DNA from: an uncultured Bacteroides sp.
Lineage (GTDB): Bacteria > Bacteroidota > Bacteroidia > Bacteroidales > Bacteroidaceae
Assembly: GCF_963678425.1 (NCBI RefSeq)
Contig: NZ_OY782855.1
Coordinates: 2,294,001 to 2,358,000 of the forward strand
Direction of reading: 5' to 3'
DNA: 64,000 nt
Part shown: positions 18,402 to 27,756 of the stretch, piece by piece
Position numbering within the stretch: the stretch's first letter is position 1
How the letters are laid out: every line of letters starts with the position of its first letter
Program-made: the position numbers and the translations under genes
The notes under the pieces: generated by a model
Told to the model about the DNA's origin: nothing
Databases searched by the model: none
What the model saw: the letters and a program-made list of their open reading frames with translations, nothing else

Positions 18402-19088
18402 ATGAGAATAAACTTTACTATTTTAATTTCTTTCTTCCTATTCCTCTCAGTGTCACTATCAGCACAGACCGCTGAGCAAATTTTACCGAATGTATCAAAG
18501 GCACTGTCTGAGCAACATTGGGATGAGGCAAGCAATCTGTTCCGGTTGGCAGTAGATAAGGATCTTTACAGATCAGAAAAGTTTTTCCAGACCGAGATTG
18601 CAGCCGATTGCCCTGCACGGACTGAAATGATACATCAATTAGGATTTTACTGCAAAAGCAGCCGGAATTACGAGAAAGCATACGTTTATTACAAGGAATT
18701 AACAAGATTGAAGCCTAATGAGACTATTTATTTGGCATCTTGTGCAGAACTGGAAGTTATTCTTGGGAAAGAAAACGACGCCTTTGATACTTACGAGAAA
18801 ATTCTTTCAATAGACAAGAACAATCTTCCCGCCAATATATTTATAGGGAATTATTACTACTTCAACGCCGACAAAGAGAAGAAGCAATTGGATAAAGAAT
18901 ATAAAAAGATAAATGCTCCTACACGAATGCAGTACGCCAATTACCGAAATGCGCTCTCCAGTTTGGTAGCCAACAACTACGAAAAGGCAAAAACTTATCT
19001 TGAGAAGGTAATCAGCCAGTTTCCCTCTGTGGAGGCTAAAAAAACATTGGGAAAGATTCACGCCGTAGAAGTGGAATCAAAAAGATAG
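18402..19088 (+). CDS. Exported tetratricopeptide-repeat protein
   Basis: A 228-residue protein with signal peptide (about 1-22, ending SVSLSAQ). Helical repeats include AEQILPNVSKALSEQHWDEA, YEKAYVYYKELTRLKPNE, NDAFDTYEKILSIDKNNLPA and YEKAKTYLEKVISQFPSVE, which fit three to four TPR units. The repeats suggest a periplasmic scaffold; the partner is unknown. It is read divergently from pyrH, with TATCTTTG at 18370-18377 as a probable -7 box, and ends one base before the convergent birA stop. Confidence 0.8.
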   Translation: MRINFTILISFFLFLSVSLSAQTAEQILPNVSKALSEQHWDEASNLFRLAVDKDLYRSEKFFQTEIAADCPARTEMIHQLGFYCKSSRNYEKAYVYYKELTRLKPNETIYLASCAELEVILGKENDAFDTYEKILSIDKNNLPANIFIGNYYYFNADKEKKQLDKEYKKINAPTRMQYANYRNALSSLVANNYEKAKTYLEKVISQFPSVEAKKTLGKIHAVEVESKR

Positions 19089-19089
19089 C

Positions 19090-19824
19090 TTACAAGACAA
19101 ACTGAACCTCTTTAAACAGATAACCTCTTTTTTCATTGGTCTCTGTACATAGAATCAGCTCTCCATCCGGTTCAACTCCGACAATTCTGGCAGAGAATCT
19201 ACCATTTTTGTCAGCAAAGAAATAATAACCTTCCTTACGAAACAAAGAATGATGATATCTTCGGTTAATCAGCTCTGTTTCTCCTTTCCGAAGCAGATCG
19301 TAATAAGTAGCAAGTATACGAAGAATATCAGTAAGGATCACTTCACGGTCCTGATTGTTTCCCGTAATCGTTTTCAGTGAAACAGGGTTAGGTGCATTGC
19401 TGATAAATAGATTCTGGTTGATATTCACCCCGATTCCAAGAATACTTTGTGAAAGCATTGCCCCGGCAAGATCGTTTTCTATCAGCATGCCGCAAATTTT
19501 TTGTTCGTTCCAGTAGATATCATTGGGCCACTTGATACTGAATCCCGCAGCAAAGCGATCGAGCCCTTCCTTGATAGCAAGGCTTGTTATCTGAGAAATA
19601 AGGAACTGTGATCTGGCTGGAACGAATTCCGGCCTCAGCAAAACGCTGAAAAGCAGATTCTGTCCTTGTTCACTTTCCCATGAATTTCCTCTTTGTCCCC
19701 TACCCGACGACTGAAAATCAGTAGTAATAACAGAAAAGTCAGGCAAATATTCCCGGGAGAGCTGTTCACAAAGATATTTATTTGTAGAATCCGTCTCTTT
19801 TAATCGCTGTATATTAACGTCCAT
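19090..19824 (-). CDS. birA: Biotin-[acetyl-CoA-carboxylase] ligase
   Basis: A 244-residue biotin protein ligase that attaches biotin to carboxyl-carrier proteins. Motifs: ETDSTNKYL near the N-terminus, SSGRGQRGNSWES (the biotinyl-AMP loop, about 41-53), FSIKWPNDIYWN with the catalytic Lys, KICGMLIEND and ILGIGVNIN. There is no N-terminal helix-turn-helix domain, so unlike E. coli BirA it should not be a repressor. The YjbR gene lies 3 bases upstream, so the two are probably co-transcribed. Confidence 0.94.
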   Translation of the reverse strand: MDVNIQRLKETDSTNKYLCEQLSREYLPDFSVITTDFQSSGRGQRGNSWESEQGQNLLFSVLLRPEFVPARSQFLISQITSLAIKEGLDRFAAGFSIKWPNDIYWNEQKICGMLIENDLAGAMLSQSILGIGVNINQNLFISNAPNPVSLKTITGNNQDREVILTDILRILATYYDLLRKGETELINRRYHHSLFRKEGYYFFADKNGRFSARIVGVEPDGELILCTETNEKRGYLFKEVQFVL

Positions 19825-19827
19825 AAA

Positions 19828-20184
19828 TCAGGATAATGCGTCGTACTCCGCCCGAAGTTTTCTTGTAAATTTCTTAATTACTTCTTCGTACGAATGGTCA
19901 ATCAGTTGTTTAATTAACGAATCGTCTACACTTCCATCGAAAGAGATCTGGTTCCAGTACTTTTTATTAAAATGGTAAGCCCCCTCAATACCGGTATATC
20001 GTTCACGTAGCTCAATGGCATATTCCGGGTCGCACTTCATTGAAATACGATCCGGCTTTTCCAGATCCATCAGAACAAACATTTTATTCATCACCCGAAT
20101 AACCAAATTCACCTCGTCAAAAGGGAAATCTTCTGTAGCGCCTTTCTTTTGCAAACAATATTCTCTGGCCGATTCTATATCCAT
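19828..20184 (-). CDS. MmcQ/YjbR-family protein
   Basis: A 118-residue protein of the MmcQ/YjbR (CyaY-like fold) family. Signature segments are CLQKKGATEDFPFDE at the N-terminus, KMFVLMDLEKPDRISMKCDPE in the middle, and YHFNKKYWNQISFDGSVDD followed by LIDHSYEEVIKKF. The length is full for the family. Function is uncertain; family members have been proposed to bind DNA. It sits between the YraN-like gene and birA in one minus-strand run. Confidence 0.85.
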   Translation of the reverse strand: MDIESAREYCLQKKGATEDFPFDEVNLVIRVMNKMFVLMDLEKPDRISMKCDPEYAIELRERYTGIEGAYHFNKKYWNQISFDGSVDDSLIKQLIDHSYEEVIKKFTRKLRAEYDALS

Positions 20185-20222
20185 AGTGTATTATTAAATA
20201 TTTGATAAAATCTAAATTCCAT

Positions 20223-20588
20223 CTACCAGACGGGAGGATAAAAAGCTTCTTTAATATGCTCAACAGTAAAGCAGCCCATTTCCCCAACAACCGTAATAAT
20301 ATCAAAGCGTACCGGCAGGTCCACTTGAAAGAGTCTCAGGTAAGCATCGGCAGCAAGTACCGTTCGTCTTATTTTTAGCGGAGTAACTGCATCCTGCGGC
20401 TCGGCAAAAAGTCTGTCTTTTCTCGTTTTAACTTCCACAACAATCAGTTCATTTTCTTTCTCTGCCACAATATCAAGTTCCTTATGTCCCCGCCTCCAAT
20501 TACGATGACGGATGATATAATCGTGGGCAATAAGATACTTTACAGCCTCTTCCTCGCCATCGTTTCCCAGAATATTGTGCTGTGCCAT
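20223..20588 (-). CDS. YraN-family (UPF0102) endonuclease-like protein
   Basis: About 121 residues with the UPF0102 pattern GNDGEEEAVKYLIAHDYII, RNWRRGHKELDIVAEKENEL and VVEVKTRK, which matches the E-D-ExK core of restriction-endonuclease-like folds. The frame extends to 20603, but the probable -7 box TAAATTTG (20608-20601 on this strand) leaves too little room, so the ATG at 20588 (MAQHN) is preferred. Physiological substrate unknown; a role in DNA processing is inferred from the fold. Confidence 0.87.
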   Translation of the reverse strand: MAQHNILGNDGEEEAVKYLIAHDYIIRHRNWRRGHKELDIVAEKENELIVVEVKTRKDRLFAEPQDAVTPLKIRRTVLAADAYLRLFQVDLPVRFDIITVVGEMGCFTVEHIKEAFYPPVW

Positions 20589-20620
20589 AGATTGTTTTTG
20601 CAAATTTACTGAATTTATTC

Positions 20621-20650
20621 TTTGAATTTACAGAAGTAAAAGTAATTTTG
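20621..20650 (+). promoter_or_regulatory. Promoter of the small gene at 20659
   Basis: TTTG (20621-20624), an 18-base spacer and TAATTTTG (20643-20650) match the Bacteroidetes consensus. The ATG at 20659 is only 8 bases after the -7 box, so the transcript would be nearly leaderless. Confidence 0.6.
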
Positions 20651-20658
20651 CAGGGAAT

Positions 20659-20892
20659 ATGGGAACAAACGACAGAAAGAGAATAAAAACACCAGCCGGA
20701 TTAACAAAACGCCAACAACACATTACCTGTTTACTGAGTGAAGAGGAAATGCAAATTGTGGATCGCTATCTGGATAAATACAAGATAGAAAATAAATCCC
20801 GCTGGATGCGTGAAACCCTTCTGCAGTTTGTATATAAGAATATGCAGGAAGATTACCCTACCCTCTTCGGCGAACACGATATGAGACGTTAA
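20659..20892 (+). CDS. Small conserved hypothetical protein (possible ribbon-helix-helix)
   Basis: A 77-residue basic protein. The segment HITCLLSEEEMQIVDRYLDK followed by NKSRWMRETLLQFV has a strand-helix-helix pattern that resembles ribbon-helix-helix DNA-binding proteins. No family was recognised with certainty. It has its own promoter-like sequence and lies 1 base before tadA, so the two genes are probably co-transcribed. Confidence 0.75.
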   Translation: MGTNDRKRIKTPAGLTKRQQHITCLLSEEEMQIVDRYLDKYKIENKSRWMRETLLQFVYKNMQEDYPTLFGEHDMRR

Positions 20893-20893
20893 T

Positions 20894-21328
20894 ATGCTGG
20901 ATGATACTTATTTCATGAAACAGGCATTGATCGAAGCCCAAAAGGCATTCGACAGAGGAGAGATTCCTATCGGGGTTGTTGTGGTAAGCAAGGAACGGAT
21001 TATTGCCCGTGGCCACAATCTCACAGAAACTCTGAACGATGTTACCGCCCACGCTGAAATGCAAGCCATTACGGCTGCAGCCAATATCTTAGGAGGAAAA
21101 TACCTGAACGAATGCACTATCTATGTAACAGTGGAACCTTGTGTAATGTGCGCGGGAGCAATTGCATGGGCACAGACGGGTAAATTGGTTTTCGGTGCTG
21201 AAGACGAAAAAAGAGGTTATCAGAAATATGCACCCGAAGCACTCCATCCAAAGACTATTATCGTTAAGGGTGTATTAAAAGAAGAATGTGCGGCACTGAT
21301 GAAATCGTTTTTTCAAATGCGACGTTAG
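20894..21328 (+). CDS. tadA: tRNA-specific adenosine deaminase-type enzyme
   Basis: A 144-residue cytidine-deaminase-fold protein. The zinc site is complete: HAEMQA (His53, catalytic Glu55) and PCVMCAGA (Cys83, Cys86). Together with the RGEIPIGVVVV N-terminal strand this fits TadA, which converts adenosine 34 of tRNA-Arg to inosine. Related guanine or cytosine deaminases share these motifs, so the substrate is inferred. It starts 1 base after the small upstream gene. Confidence 0.88.
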   Translation: MLDDTYFMKQALIEAQKAFDRGEIPIGVVVVSKERIIARGHNLTETLNDVTAHAEMQAITAAANILGGKYLNECTIYVTVEPCVMCAGAIAWAQTGKLVFGAEDEKRGYQKYAPEALHPKTIIVKGVLKEECAALMKSFFQMRR

Positions 21329-21349
21329 GAACTTTCAAAGAAAAAAGGA

Positions 21350-21598
21350 TTACTTATCCTCCTTAATCTCCTCAAAATCTACATATTCTCCATCATCCTT
21401 ATCAAAGATCTTTTTATGTTTAGGTTCAGAAGCGGCATTGGAAGCTTCCTGTTCCTCTTCAAAACGATTACTATTAAATCTTGATTTACGGCCAAACCCA
21501 AAAAGTAGTCGCAGGATTCCGCTTATAATAGATATGCCAAAGGCAAGAACCAGTATGATAATAAAAAAGAATAATCCAAATATAGCACCCATGATCAA
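21350..21598 (-). CDS. DUF4834-type small membrane protein
   Basis: An 82-residue protein with one N-terminal membrane segment (GAIFGLFFFIIILVLAFGIS, about 4-30) and a charged, acidic cytoplasmic tail (DKDDGEYVDFEEIKEDK). This layout fits the Bacteroidales DUF4834 family. Function is unknown. It lies 55 bases downstream of pssA on the same strand. Confidence 0.75.
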   Translation of the reverse strand: MIMGAIFGLFFFIIILVLAFGISIISGILRLLFGFGRKSRFNSNRFEEEQEASNAASEPKHKKIFDKDDGEYVDFEEIKEDK

Positions 21599-21653
21599 TA
21601 AGTTTAATTATAATATAGAGTGGTTAATACAACAAACGTGCCAGAAATGTTGT

Positions 21654-22364
21654 TTACTTCTTTTTTCCAGCAATAACTGAAAGAAGAATATACCAAACAA
21701 TGATAGCAGCGAAACCTGCAATTCCTAAAAAGATGAGTAGTGGAATACATACCAAAAGAAAGATGAAACTCACTTTATTATCTTTCCAGGAGAGATTCTT
21801 GAACTTTAAAGAGAACATTGGAATCTCAGAGACCAAAAGGTAAGAGAACAGTGCTGCAAGAATAAAGAGATATATTGCATTAAAACTATCTGATACTAAA
21901 AAAGAATGCGCTCCCACAACTAAAGATCCCCAGAATAAAGCGTTAGCAGGAACCGGAAGTCCGATAAAAGAAGTAGTCTGACGCTCATCCACATTAAACT
22001 TAGCCAATCTCAGTGCCGAGAAAACAGATATGATAAATGCCAGATAAGGAATATAATCCTGGAAATCGATCAAGAGAGAAGGATAATGTACCTCTTTGAA
22101 CAAGGAAAACACTAAAAACGAAGGAGCAACTCCAAAACTTACATCATCAGCAAGTGAATCTAAATCTTTCCCAATTTTTGAATGAGCATGAAGAGCACGC
22201 GCCAACATTCCGTCAAAGAAATCAAAAACCGCACTTAAAACTATAAAAAGCATCGCCAGTTCGTACTCTGCTTCAAAGGCCATCACACAAGCAATGCACC
22301 CGGAAAACAAGTTCAGACATGTAACGGTGTTTGGAATATGGCGGGTAATAGAGTTTGCCATCAC
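21654..22364 (-). CDS. pssA: CDP-diacylglycerol-serine O-phosphatidyltransferase
   Basis: A 236-residue integral membrane enzyme that makes phosphatidylserine from CDP-diacylglycerol and serine. The CDP-alcohol phosphotransferase motif D-x2-D-G-x2-A-R-x8-G-x3-D-x3-D is complete (Asp48, Asp51, Gly52, Ala55, Arg56, Gly65, Asp69, Asp73). About seven hydrophobic segments surround it. It starts 5 bases after psd ends, so the two consecutive steps of phosphatidylethanolamine synthesis are encoded in one operon. Confidence 0.95.
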   Translation of the reverse strand: MMANSITRHIPNTVTCLNLFSGCIACVMAFEAEYELAMLFIVLSAVFDFFDGMLARALHAHSKIGKDLDSLADDVSFGVAPSFLVFSLFKEVHYPSLLIDFQDYIPYLAFIISVFSALRLAKFNVDERQTTSFIGLPVPANALFWGSLVVGAHSFLVSDSFNAIYLFILAALFSYLLVSEIPMFSLKFKNLSWKDNKVSFIFLLVCIPLLIFLGIAGFAAIIVWYILLSVIAGKKK

Positions 22365-22369
22365 AATTA

Positions 22370-23056
22370 TTATTTCAGTTTTGCTAATACAGTCTGGTTA
22401 CCAACAGCTAATTGTCCCACCTTGACTAATACTTCCGTATCTAAAGGAAGATAAACATCGACACGGGAACCAAACTTAATAAATCCCATATGTTCATCAA
22501 TATAACATTCTTCACCCACTTCAGCATATGTAACAATACGCCTTGCCATAGCACCGGCAATTTGTCTTACCAGAACTTCTACTCCTTCAGGTGTTTCAAT
22601 AACAACCAAAGAGCGTTCATTATCTGTGCTTGCCTTAGGCAACCAGGCTTTCATAAACTTTCCATCCTGATGACCTACTTTCTTTATAATACCATCAACA
22701 GGATACCAGTTAGCATGTACATTTACAAGACTCATAAAGATAGAAACCATAATACGTCTGTCGTGAAAGTATTCATTTTCATCAACTTCCTCCACAACTA
22801 CAATTTTCCCATCAGCCGAAGCTACCACAAGCTTATCTGTATCTTCCCCAAACAAGCGGATTGGACAGCGAAAGAAATTCACCATCAATCCATAAACGAC
22901 AAGACTGAGTGCCGCTAAAAGATAAGATAACAAAATACAATCAACGTAGTAATATAAAAGGCTATTTATTGCAATAAAAAAGATCAACCCTGCTACCAGG
23001 ATATGTGTTCCTTCTCTATGTATTCTTATTTTCTTTATTTTTTTTAATCGACCCAT
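22370..23056 (-). CDS. psd: Phosphatidylserine decarboxylase
   Basis: A 228-residue proenzyme of the short bacterial type. Two membrane segments (about 18-57) anchor it. The sequence FGSRVDVYLP contains the expected self-cleavage site Gly196-Ser197, where the Ser becomes the pyruvoyl cofactor. Other family segments are FFRCPIR, VNVHANWYPVDG and RQIAGAMARRIV. It makes phosphatidylethanolamine from the product of the following gene, pssA. Confidence 0.95.
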   Translation of the reverse strand: MGRLKKIKKIRIHREGTHILVAGLIFFIAINSLLYYYVDCILLSYLLAALSLVVYGLMVNFFRCPIRLFGEDTDKLVVASADGKIVVVEEVDENEYFHDRRIMVSIFMSLVNVHANWYPVDGIIKKVGHQDGKFMKAWLPKASTDNERSLVVIETPEGVEVLVRQIAGAMARRIVTYAEVGEECYIDEHMGFIKFGSRVDVYLPLDTEVLVKVGQLAVGNQTVLAKLK

Positions 23057-23272
23057 GAGTCCTGTCTAATGATTTAATTTGCGCAAAATTAATCTTATTT
23101 TGAGAAGCTACCAAGTAATTCTTCATAGAAATGATTAAAATTACTTCTTTTCTTTAAAAAAACACTTCTGTTCATAACTTTTAGCTATTTCATTTTTTTA
23201 GAAGTGTAAAGCTAAGTATCTTTGAACTCCATTTTTTGAAAGACTTTTATCATTTAATAAACTATTGGCTAT

Positions 23273-26200
23273 ATGCAAGATTTTGTTCATTTACATGTCC
23301 ACTCACAATACTCAATCCTCGACGGACAGGCCGCCGTTCAGGCTTTAGTCGATAAAGCAATTGCCGATGGAATGAAGGGAATTGCTTTGACCGACCACGG
23401 AAACATGTTTGGGGTAAAAGAGTTCTTCAACTATGTAAAAAAGAAAAATGGAGGAGCCAACGGTGAGATAAAAGATCTTAAGAAAAAAATTTCAAAGATT
23501 GAAGCCGGAGAACTGGAATGCGAAGATAAAGAGGGTGAAATAAAAAACTGCAAAGAACAGCTGGAAGCAGCAAAAAAGAAATTATTCAAACCAATTATAG
23601 GCTGCGAAATGTATGTGGCCAAACGAGCTCTTAATTTAAAGGAAGGAAAACCCGACCAGGGAGGTTACCACTTAATTGTACTAGCCAAGAATGAAACTGG
23701 ATATCATAATCTGATAAAGCTGGTTTCTAAAGCATGGACAGACGGTTTCTATTCTCGTCCGCGTACTGACAGGAATGAATTAGAAAAGCATCACGAGGGA
23801 CTTATTATTTCATCGGCTTGTTTGGGAGGTGAGATTCCCCGGAAGATAAGAGACGAAAAGATAGAAGAAGCCGAAGAAGCAATTCTGTGGTATAAAAGGG
23901 TTTTCGGTAGTGACTTCTATCTGGAATTGCAGCGCCACAAGGCTACTGTAGCCAGAGCCAATCATGAAGCATTTGCCCTGCAGACTATTGTCAATGAGCA
24001 TATTATAAGGCTTGCTAAAAAGCACGATGTTAAACTGATATGCACCAATGATGTGCACTTTGTGGATGAGGAAAATGCGGAAGCTCATGACCGCCTCATT
24101 TGTTTAAGTACAGGTAAGGATCTGGATGATCCAAATCGTATGCTCTATTCCAAGCAGGAATGGATGAAGACTAAGGAGGAGATGAATGCAGTCTTTGCTG
24201 ATGTTCCGGAATCTCTTTCCACAACCGCGGAGATATGTGATCAGGTGGAATTCTATACTATCGACCACGATCCTATTCTTCCTAACTTTCCAAAACCAGC
24301 GGGCTTCGAGGACGATGACGATTATCTTCAATATCTTACTTATGAAGGGGCTAAGAAGCGTTGGGGTGAGATGAATGAAGAACAAAAAGAACGAGTGGAT
24401 TTTGAACTGGGCACTATTAAACACATGGGATTCCCCGGATATTTCCTTATTGTGCAGGACTTTATTGCAGCTGCAAGGGATATGGGTGTATCCGTTGGAC
24501 CAGGCCGTGGTTCGGCTGCGGGATCTGCCGTGGCTTACTGTTTGGGAATTACCCAGCTCGACCCTATTAAATATGATTTGCTGTTCGAACGTTTCCTGAA
24601 TCCTGACCGTATTTCACTGCCGGATATTGATATCGACTTTGATGATGACGGCCGTGGTGAGGTACTTCGTTGGGTTACAGATAAATATGGCTACGAGAAA
24701 GTGGCCCACATTATTACTTACGGTACAATGGCTACCAAACTGGCCATCAAGGATGTGGCGCGTGTACAAAAATTGCCTTTGCCTGAATCGGACAGACTTA
24801 CCAAGTTAATCCCTGACCGTTTGCCTGAAGTAAACGGGAAGTCGCCAAAGATAAATTTAAAGAACTGTATCGCAGCGATACCTGAATTACAGGAAGCTTG
24901 TAACTCTTACGATCCGCTGATTCGCGATACAATGAAATATGCCCAAATGCTGGAAGGGAATGTCCGGAATACGGGTGTTCATGCCTGCGGTACCATTATC
25001 TGCCGTGATGATATTACGGATTGGGTACCGGTTAGTACGGCTGATGATAAAGAAACCGGCGAGAAAATGCTGGTTACTCAGTATGAAGGTTCGGTAATTG
25101 AGGACACGGGACTGATCAAGATGGACTTCCTGGGGCTTAAAACCCTATCAATTATAAAGGAAGCCATAGTAAATATTCGTTTGCACCGTGGGATTGAGGT
25201 GGATATTGACACTATTTCCACAGAAGACGAGGCTACTTACAAACTATACAGCGAAGGAAGAACCATAGGAACGTTCCAGTTTGAGTCTCCTGGTATGCAG
25301 AAATATCTGAAAGAGCTGCTACCAAGTACTTTTGAGGACCTTATCGCGATGAATGCGCTTTATCGTCCGGGACCAATGGACTATATTCCTCAGTTCATCG
25401 ACCGTAAGCATGGTCGCGAACCCATTGTATATGACATTCCTGTAATGGAGAAGTATCTTAAAGATACGTATGGTATTACAGTATACCAGGAACAGGTGAT
25501 GCTTTTATCCAGACTTCTTGCGAATTTCACCCGTGGTGAATCAGACACCTTGCGTAAGGCGATGGGTAAAAAGCTGAAAGATAAGCTGGATCACCTGAAA
25601 CCTTTGTTCCTGGAAGGAGGTCAGAAAAACGGTCACGACCCTAAAGTTCTGGAAAAGATCTGGGGAGACTGGGAGAAATTCGCCTCTTATGCGTTCAACA
25701 AATCTCATGCAACCTGTTATTCGTGGGTAGCTTATCAGACTGCATACCTGAAAGCGAACTATCCGTCTGAATATATGGCTGCCGTGCTAAGCCGAAACAT
25801 CTCAAATATTGTGGATATCACAAGATTTATGGATGAGTGTAAAGCTATGGGTATTCTGGTATTAGGACCGGATGTGAATGAAAGTAACATGAAGTTCACG
25901 GTTAACAAACAGGGTAATATCCGCTTTGGACTGGGAGCCATCAAGGGTGTTGGCGAAAGTGCCGTGGCAGCAATCATAGAAGACCGCGAAAAGAACGGTC
26001 CGTTTACAGGTGTTTTCGATTTTGTACAACGGGTAAACTTAAATGCATGCAACAAGAAGAATATTGAAAACCTGGCACTTGCCGGAGGATTTGATAACTT
26101 TCCGGAACTAAAAAGGGAGCAATACTTTGCTCCGAATACTAAAGGCGAAACATTTCTTGAGACATTGGTCCGTTACGGGAATAAATTCCAGCTTGACAAA

Positions 26201-26929
26201 GCTGCCGCAGTAAATTCCCTCTTCGGAGGAGACAATGTAATTGACATTGCCACACCCGAAGTATTGCCGGCAGAAAGATGGGGCGATCTGGAACGTCTGA
26301 ACAAGGAAAAGGAGTTGGTAGGAATCTACCTTTCCGCACATCCGCTTGACGAGTATTCAATCATCTTAAAAGATGTATGTAACACTCACATGACCGATTT
26401 CTCTGACAGAGCCTCGCTTGTAAACAAGGAACTCACCTTCGGGGGCATCGTTACAAATGTCCGTGAAGGAATGGGTAAAACAGGAAAACCGTTTGCAATA
26501 GTCAAGATTGAAGACTTTTCCGGTTCCAACGAATTGCCATTCTTTGGAAATGATTATATAGAATGGCGGAACTTTTTATCGGTTGGAATGTTTCTATTCA
26601 TAAAAGGAAGGTGTCAGCCAAGGCAATGGAAACCGGATGAACTGGATATTAAGATAACATCCATCGAACTATTGCCTGACGTGAAGGATTCCTTAATTGA
26701 AAAGATGACAATCTTTATTCCATTGATGGCATTGAATCAGCAGGTTGTTAACGAACTTTCCATTTTAAGTAATGAGAGTCCGGGAAAAACTGAGCTTTTC
26801 TTTAAAATCTTTGATGAAGAGTCTAACTTTTCTGTTGACTTTATGGCGAGATCGACCAAACTATCAGTCGGAAAAAAAATTATCAGCTATATAAATGAAC
26901 ATCCCGAGCTTGAATATCATATTAATTAA
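23273..26929 (+). CDS. dnaE: DNA polymerase III subunit alpha
   Basis: A 1,218-residue replicative polymerase. The PHP domain starts at residue 5 (FVHLHVHSQYSILDG) with further metal-site segments (ALTDHGNMFG, TNDVHFVDEEN). The palm carries GPGRGSAAGS and the catalytic acidic block PDIDIDFDDDGRGEV at about residue 450. The fingers region includes YRPGPMDYIPQFIDRK, YGITVYQEQVM and FNKSHATCYSWVAYQTAYLK. A helix-hairpin-helix region (FGLGAIKGVGESAV) and an OB domain (LTFGGIVTNVREGMGKTGKP, about 1060-1140) follow. The length is normal. TATCTTTG at 23217-23224 is a likely -7 box. Confidence 0.98.
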   Translation: MQDFVHLHVHSQYSILDGQAAVQALVDKAIADGMKGIALTDHGNMFGVKEFFNYVKKKNGGANGEIKDLKKKISKIEAGELECEDKEGEIKNCKEQLEAAKKKLFKPIIGCEMYVAKRALNLKEGKPDQGGYHLIVLAKNETGYHNLIKLVSKAWTDGFYSRPRTDRNELEKHHEGLIISSACLGGEIPRKIRDEKIEEAEEAILWYKRVFGSDFYLELQRHKATVARANHEAFALQTIVNEHIIRLAKKHDVKLICTNDVHFVDEENAEAHDRLICLSTGKDLDDPNRMLYSKQEWMKTKEEMNAVFADVPESLSTTAEICDQVEFYTIDHDPILPNFPKPAGFEDDDDYLQYLTYEGAKKRWGEMNEEQKERVDFELGTIKHMGFPGYFLIVQDFIAAARDMGVSVGPGRGSAAGSAVAYCLGITQLDPIKYDLLFERFLNPDRISLPDIDIDFDDDGRGEVLRWVTDKYGYEKVAHIITYGTMATKLAIKDVARVQKLPLPESDRLTKLIPDRLPEVNGKSPKINLKNCIAAIPELQEACNSYDPLIRDTMKYAQMLEGNVRNTGVHACGTIICRDDITDWVPVSTADDKETGEKMLVTQYEGSVIEDTGLIKMDFLGLKTLSIIKEAIVNIRLHRGIEVDIDTISTEDEATYKLYSEGRTIGTFQFESPGMQKYLKELLPSTFEDLIAMNALYRPGPMDYIPQFIDRKHGREPIVYDIPVMEKYLKDTYGITVYQEQVMLLSRLLANFTRGESDTLRKAMGKKLKDKLDHLKPLFLEGGQKNGHDPKVLEKIWGDWEKFASYAFNKSHATCYSWVAYQTAYLKANYPSEYMAAVLSRNISNIVDITRFMDECKAMGILVLGPDVNESNMKFTVNKQGNIRFGLGAIKGVGESAVAAIIEDREKNGPFTGVFDFVQRVNLNACNKKNIENLALAGGFDNFPELKREQYFAPNTKGETFLETLVRYGNKFQLDKAAAVNSLFGGDNVIDIATPEVLPAERWGDLERLNKEKELVGIYLSAHPLDEYSIILKDVCNTHMTDFSDRASLVNKELTFGGIVTNVREGMGKTGKPFAIVKIEDFSGSNELPFFGNDYIEWRNFLSVGMFLFIKGRCQPRQWKPDELDIKITSIELLPDVKDSLIEKMTIFIPLMALNQQVVNELSILSNESPGKTELFFKIFDEESNFSVDFMARSTKLSVGKKIISYINEHPELEYHIN

Positions 26930-26940
26930 TACTATATTTG
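26910..26940 (+). promoter_or_regulatory. Promoter of trxA
   Basis: TTG (26910-26912), a 20-base spacer and TATATTTG (26933-26940) fit the Bacteroidetes consensus. The -33 part lies inside the 3' end of dnaE, so trxA can be transcribed separately from dnaE. Confidence 0.65.
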
Positions 26941-26978
26941 CATCACATACATTATACTAAATATAAAAAATTTAAGTT

Positions 26979-27293
26979 ATGGCTTTAGCAATTACAGACG
27001 AAAACTTTGAAGAATTACTTCAAAGTGAAAAACCTTTAGTAATAGATTTCTGGGCAACATGGTGTGGCCCTTGCAAACAAATAGGACCTGCTATTGAAGA
27101 ATTGGCTACAGAATACGAAGACAAAGTAACTATCGGGAAGTGTGACATAGAGGAAAACGACGACCTGGTATCAAAATTCGGAATCCGTAATGTTCCTACT
27201 GTTTTGTTTATTAAAAACGGAGAAATTGTTGATAAACAAGTTGGAGCAGCAGCCAAGGGAGTTTTCCAGGCAAAAATTGATTCTTTACTATAA
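26979..27293 (+). CDS. trxA: Thioredoxin
   Basis: A 104-residue cytoplasmic thioredoxin with active site WCGPCK (Cys29, Cys32), the conserved FWATWC lead-in, the cis-proline segment VPTVLFIKNGE and the C-terminal G-A-A-KGVFQ helix. No signal peptide, so it is the general disulfide reductant. It has its own promoter at the end of dnaE and is followed by a small acidic protein gene 43 bases later. Confidence 0.96.
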   Translation: MALAITDENFEELLQSEKPLVIDFWATWCGPCKQIGPAIEELATEYEDKVTIGKCDIEENDDLVSKFGIRNVPTVLFIKNGEIVDKQVGAAAKGVFQAKIDSLL

Positions 27294-27336
27294 AATCAAA
27301 TATAATTTATAAAGACTCTCAAAACAAATTCAGATT

Positions 27337-27672
27337 ATGGGCTTAGAAGATGATTTCTTATTGGAAGATGAAGACGACGAAAAGACCGTTGAATTCATTA
27401 AGAACTTTTTGCCGCAGGACTTGAAGGACAAGTTCACTGACGATGAGCTCTATTATTTCCTCGACGTTATGGTAGATTATTATTCCGCAAGCGGATGTCT
27501 GGATGCACAACCCGACGCTGAGGGATATGTAAATATTGATCAGGACGAGATCGTGGATTACATTGTAAAAGAGGCAAAGAAAGATGATATGGGAGAATTC
27601 AATCCCGAAGATATTCTCTTTGTTGTACAGGGAGAAATGGAATATGGAAATTCATTAGGTCAGGTAGATTAA
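27337..27672 (+). CDS. Conserved acidic protein of unknown function
   Basis: A 111-residue, strongly acidic protein (LLEDEDDEKTVEFIKNF at the start, DIDQDEIVDYIV-type segment in the second half). No signal peptide, membrane segment or cysteine motif is present, and no family was recognised. It follows trxA closely and is ended by a strong terminator, so it is probably the last gene of the trxA transcript. Confidence 0.8.
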   Translation: MGLEDDFLLEDEDDEKTVEFIKNFLPQDLKDKFTDDELYYFLDVMVDYYSASGCLDAQPDAEGYVNIDQDEIVDYIVKEAKKDDMGEFNPEDILFVVQGEMEYGNSLGQVD

Positions 27673-27688
27673 CCTCACTTAATCAGAT

Positions 27689-27735
27689 AAAAAAGAGAGT
27701 CTTGGCGGATAATGGTCAAGACTCTCTTTTTATTT
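27689..27735. terminator. Bidirectional terminator after the acidic-protein gene
   Basis: The arms AAAAAGAGAGTCTTG (27690-27704) and CAAGACTCTCTTTTT (27717-27731) are exact complements with a 12-base loop, with A- and T-runs included. Confidence 0.9.
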
Positions 27736-27756
27736 TCTAAAAACTTCAGGAATGAT

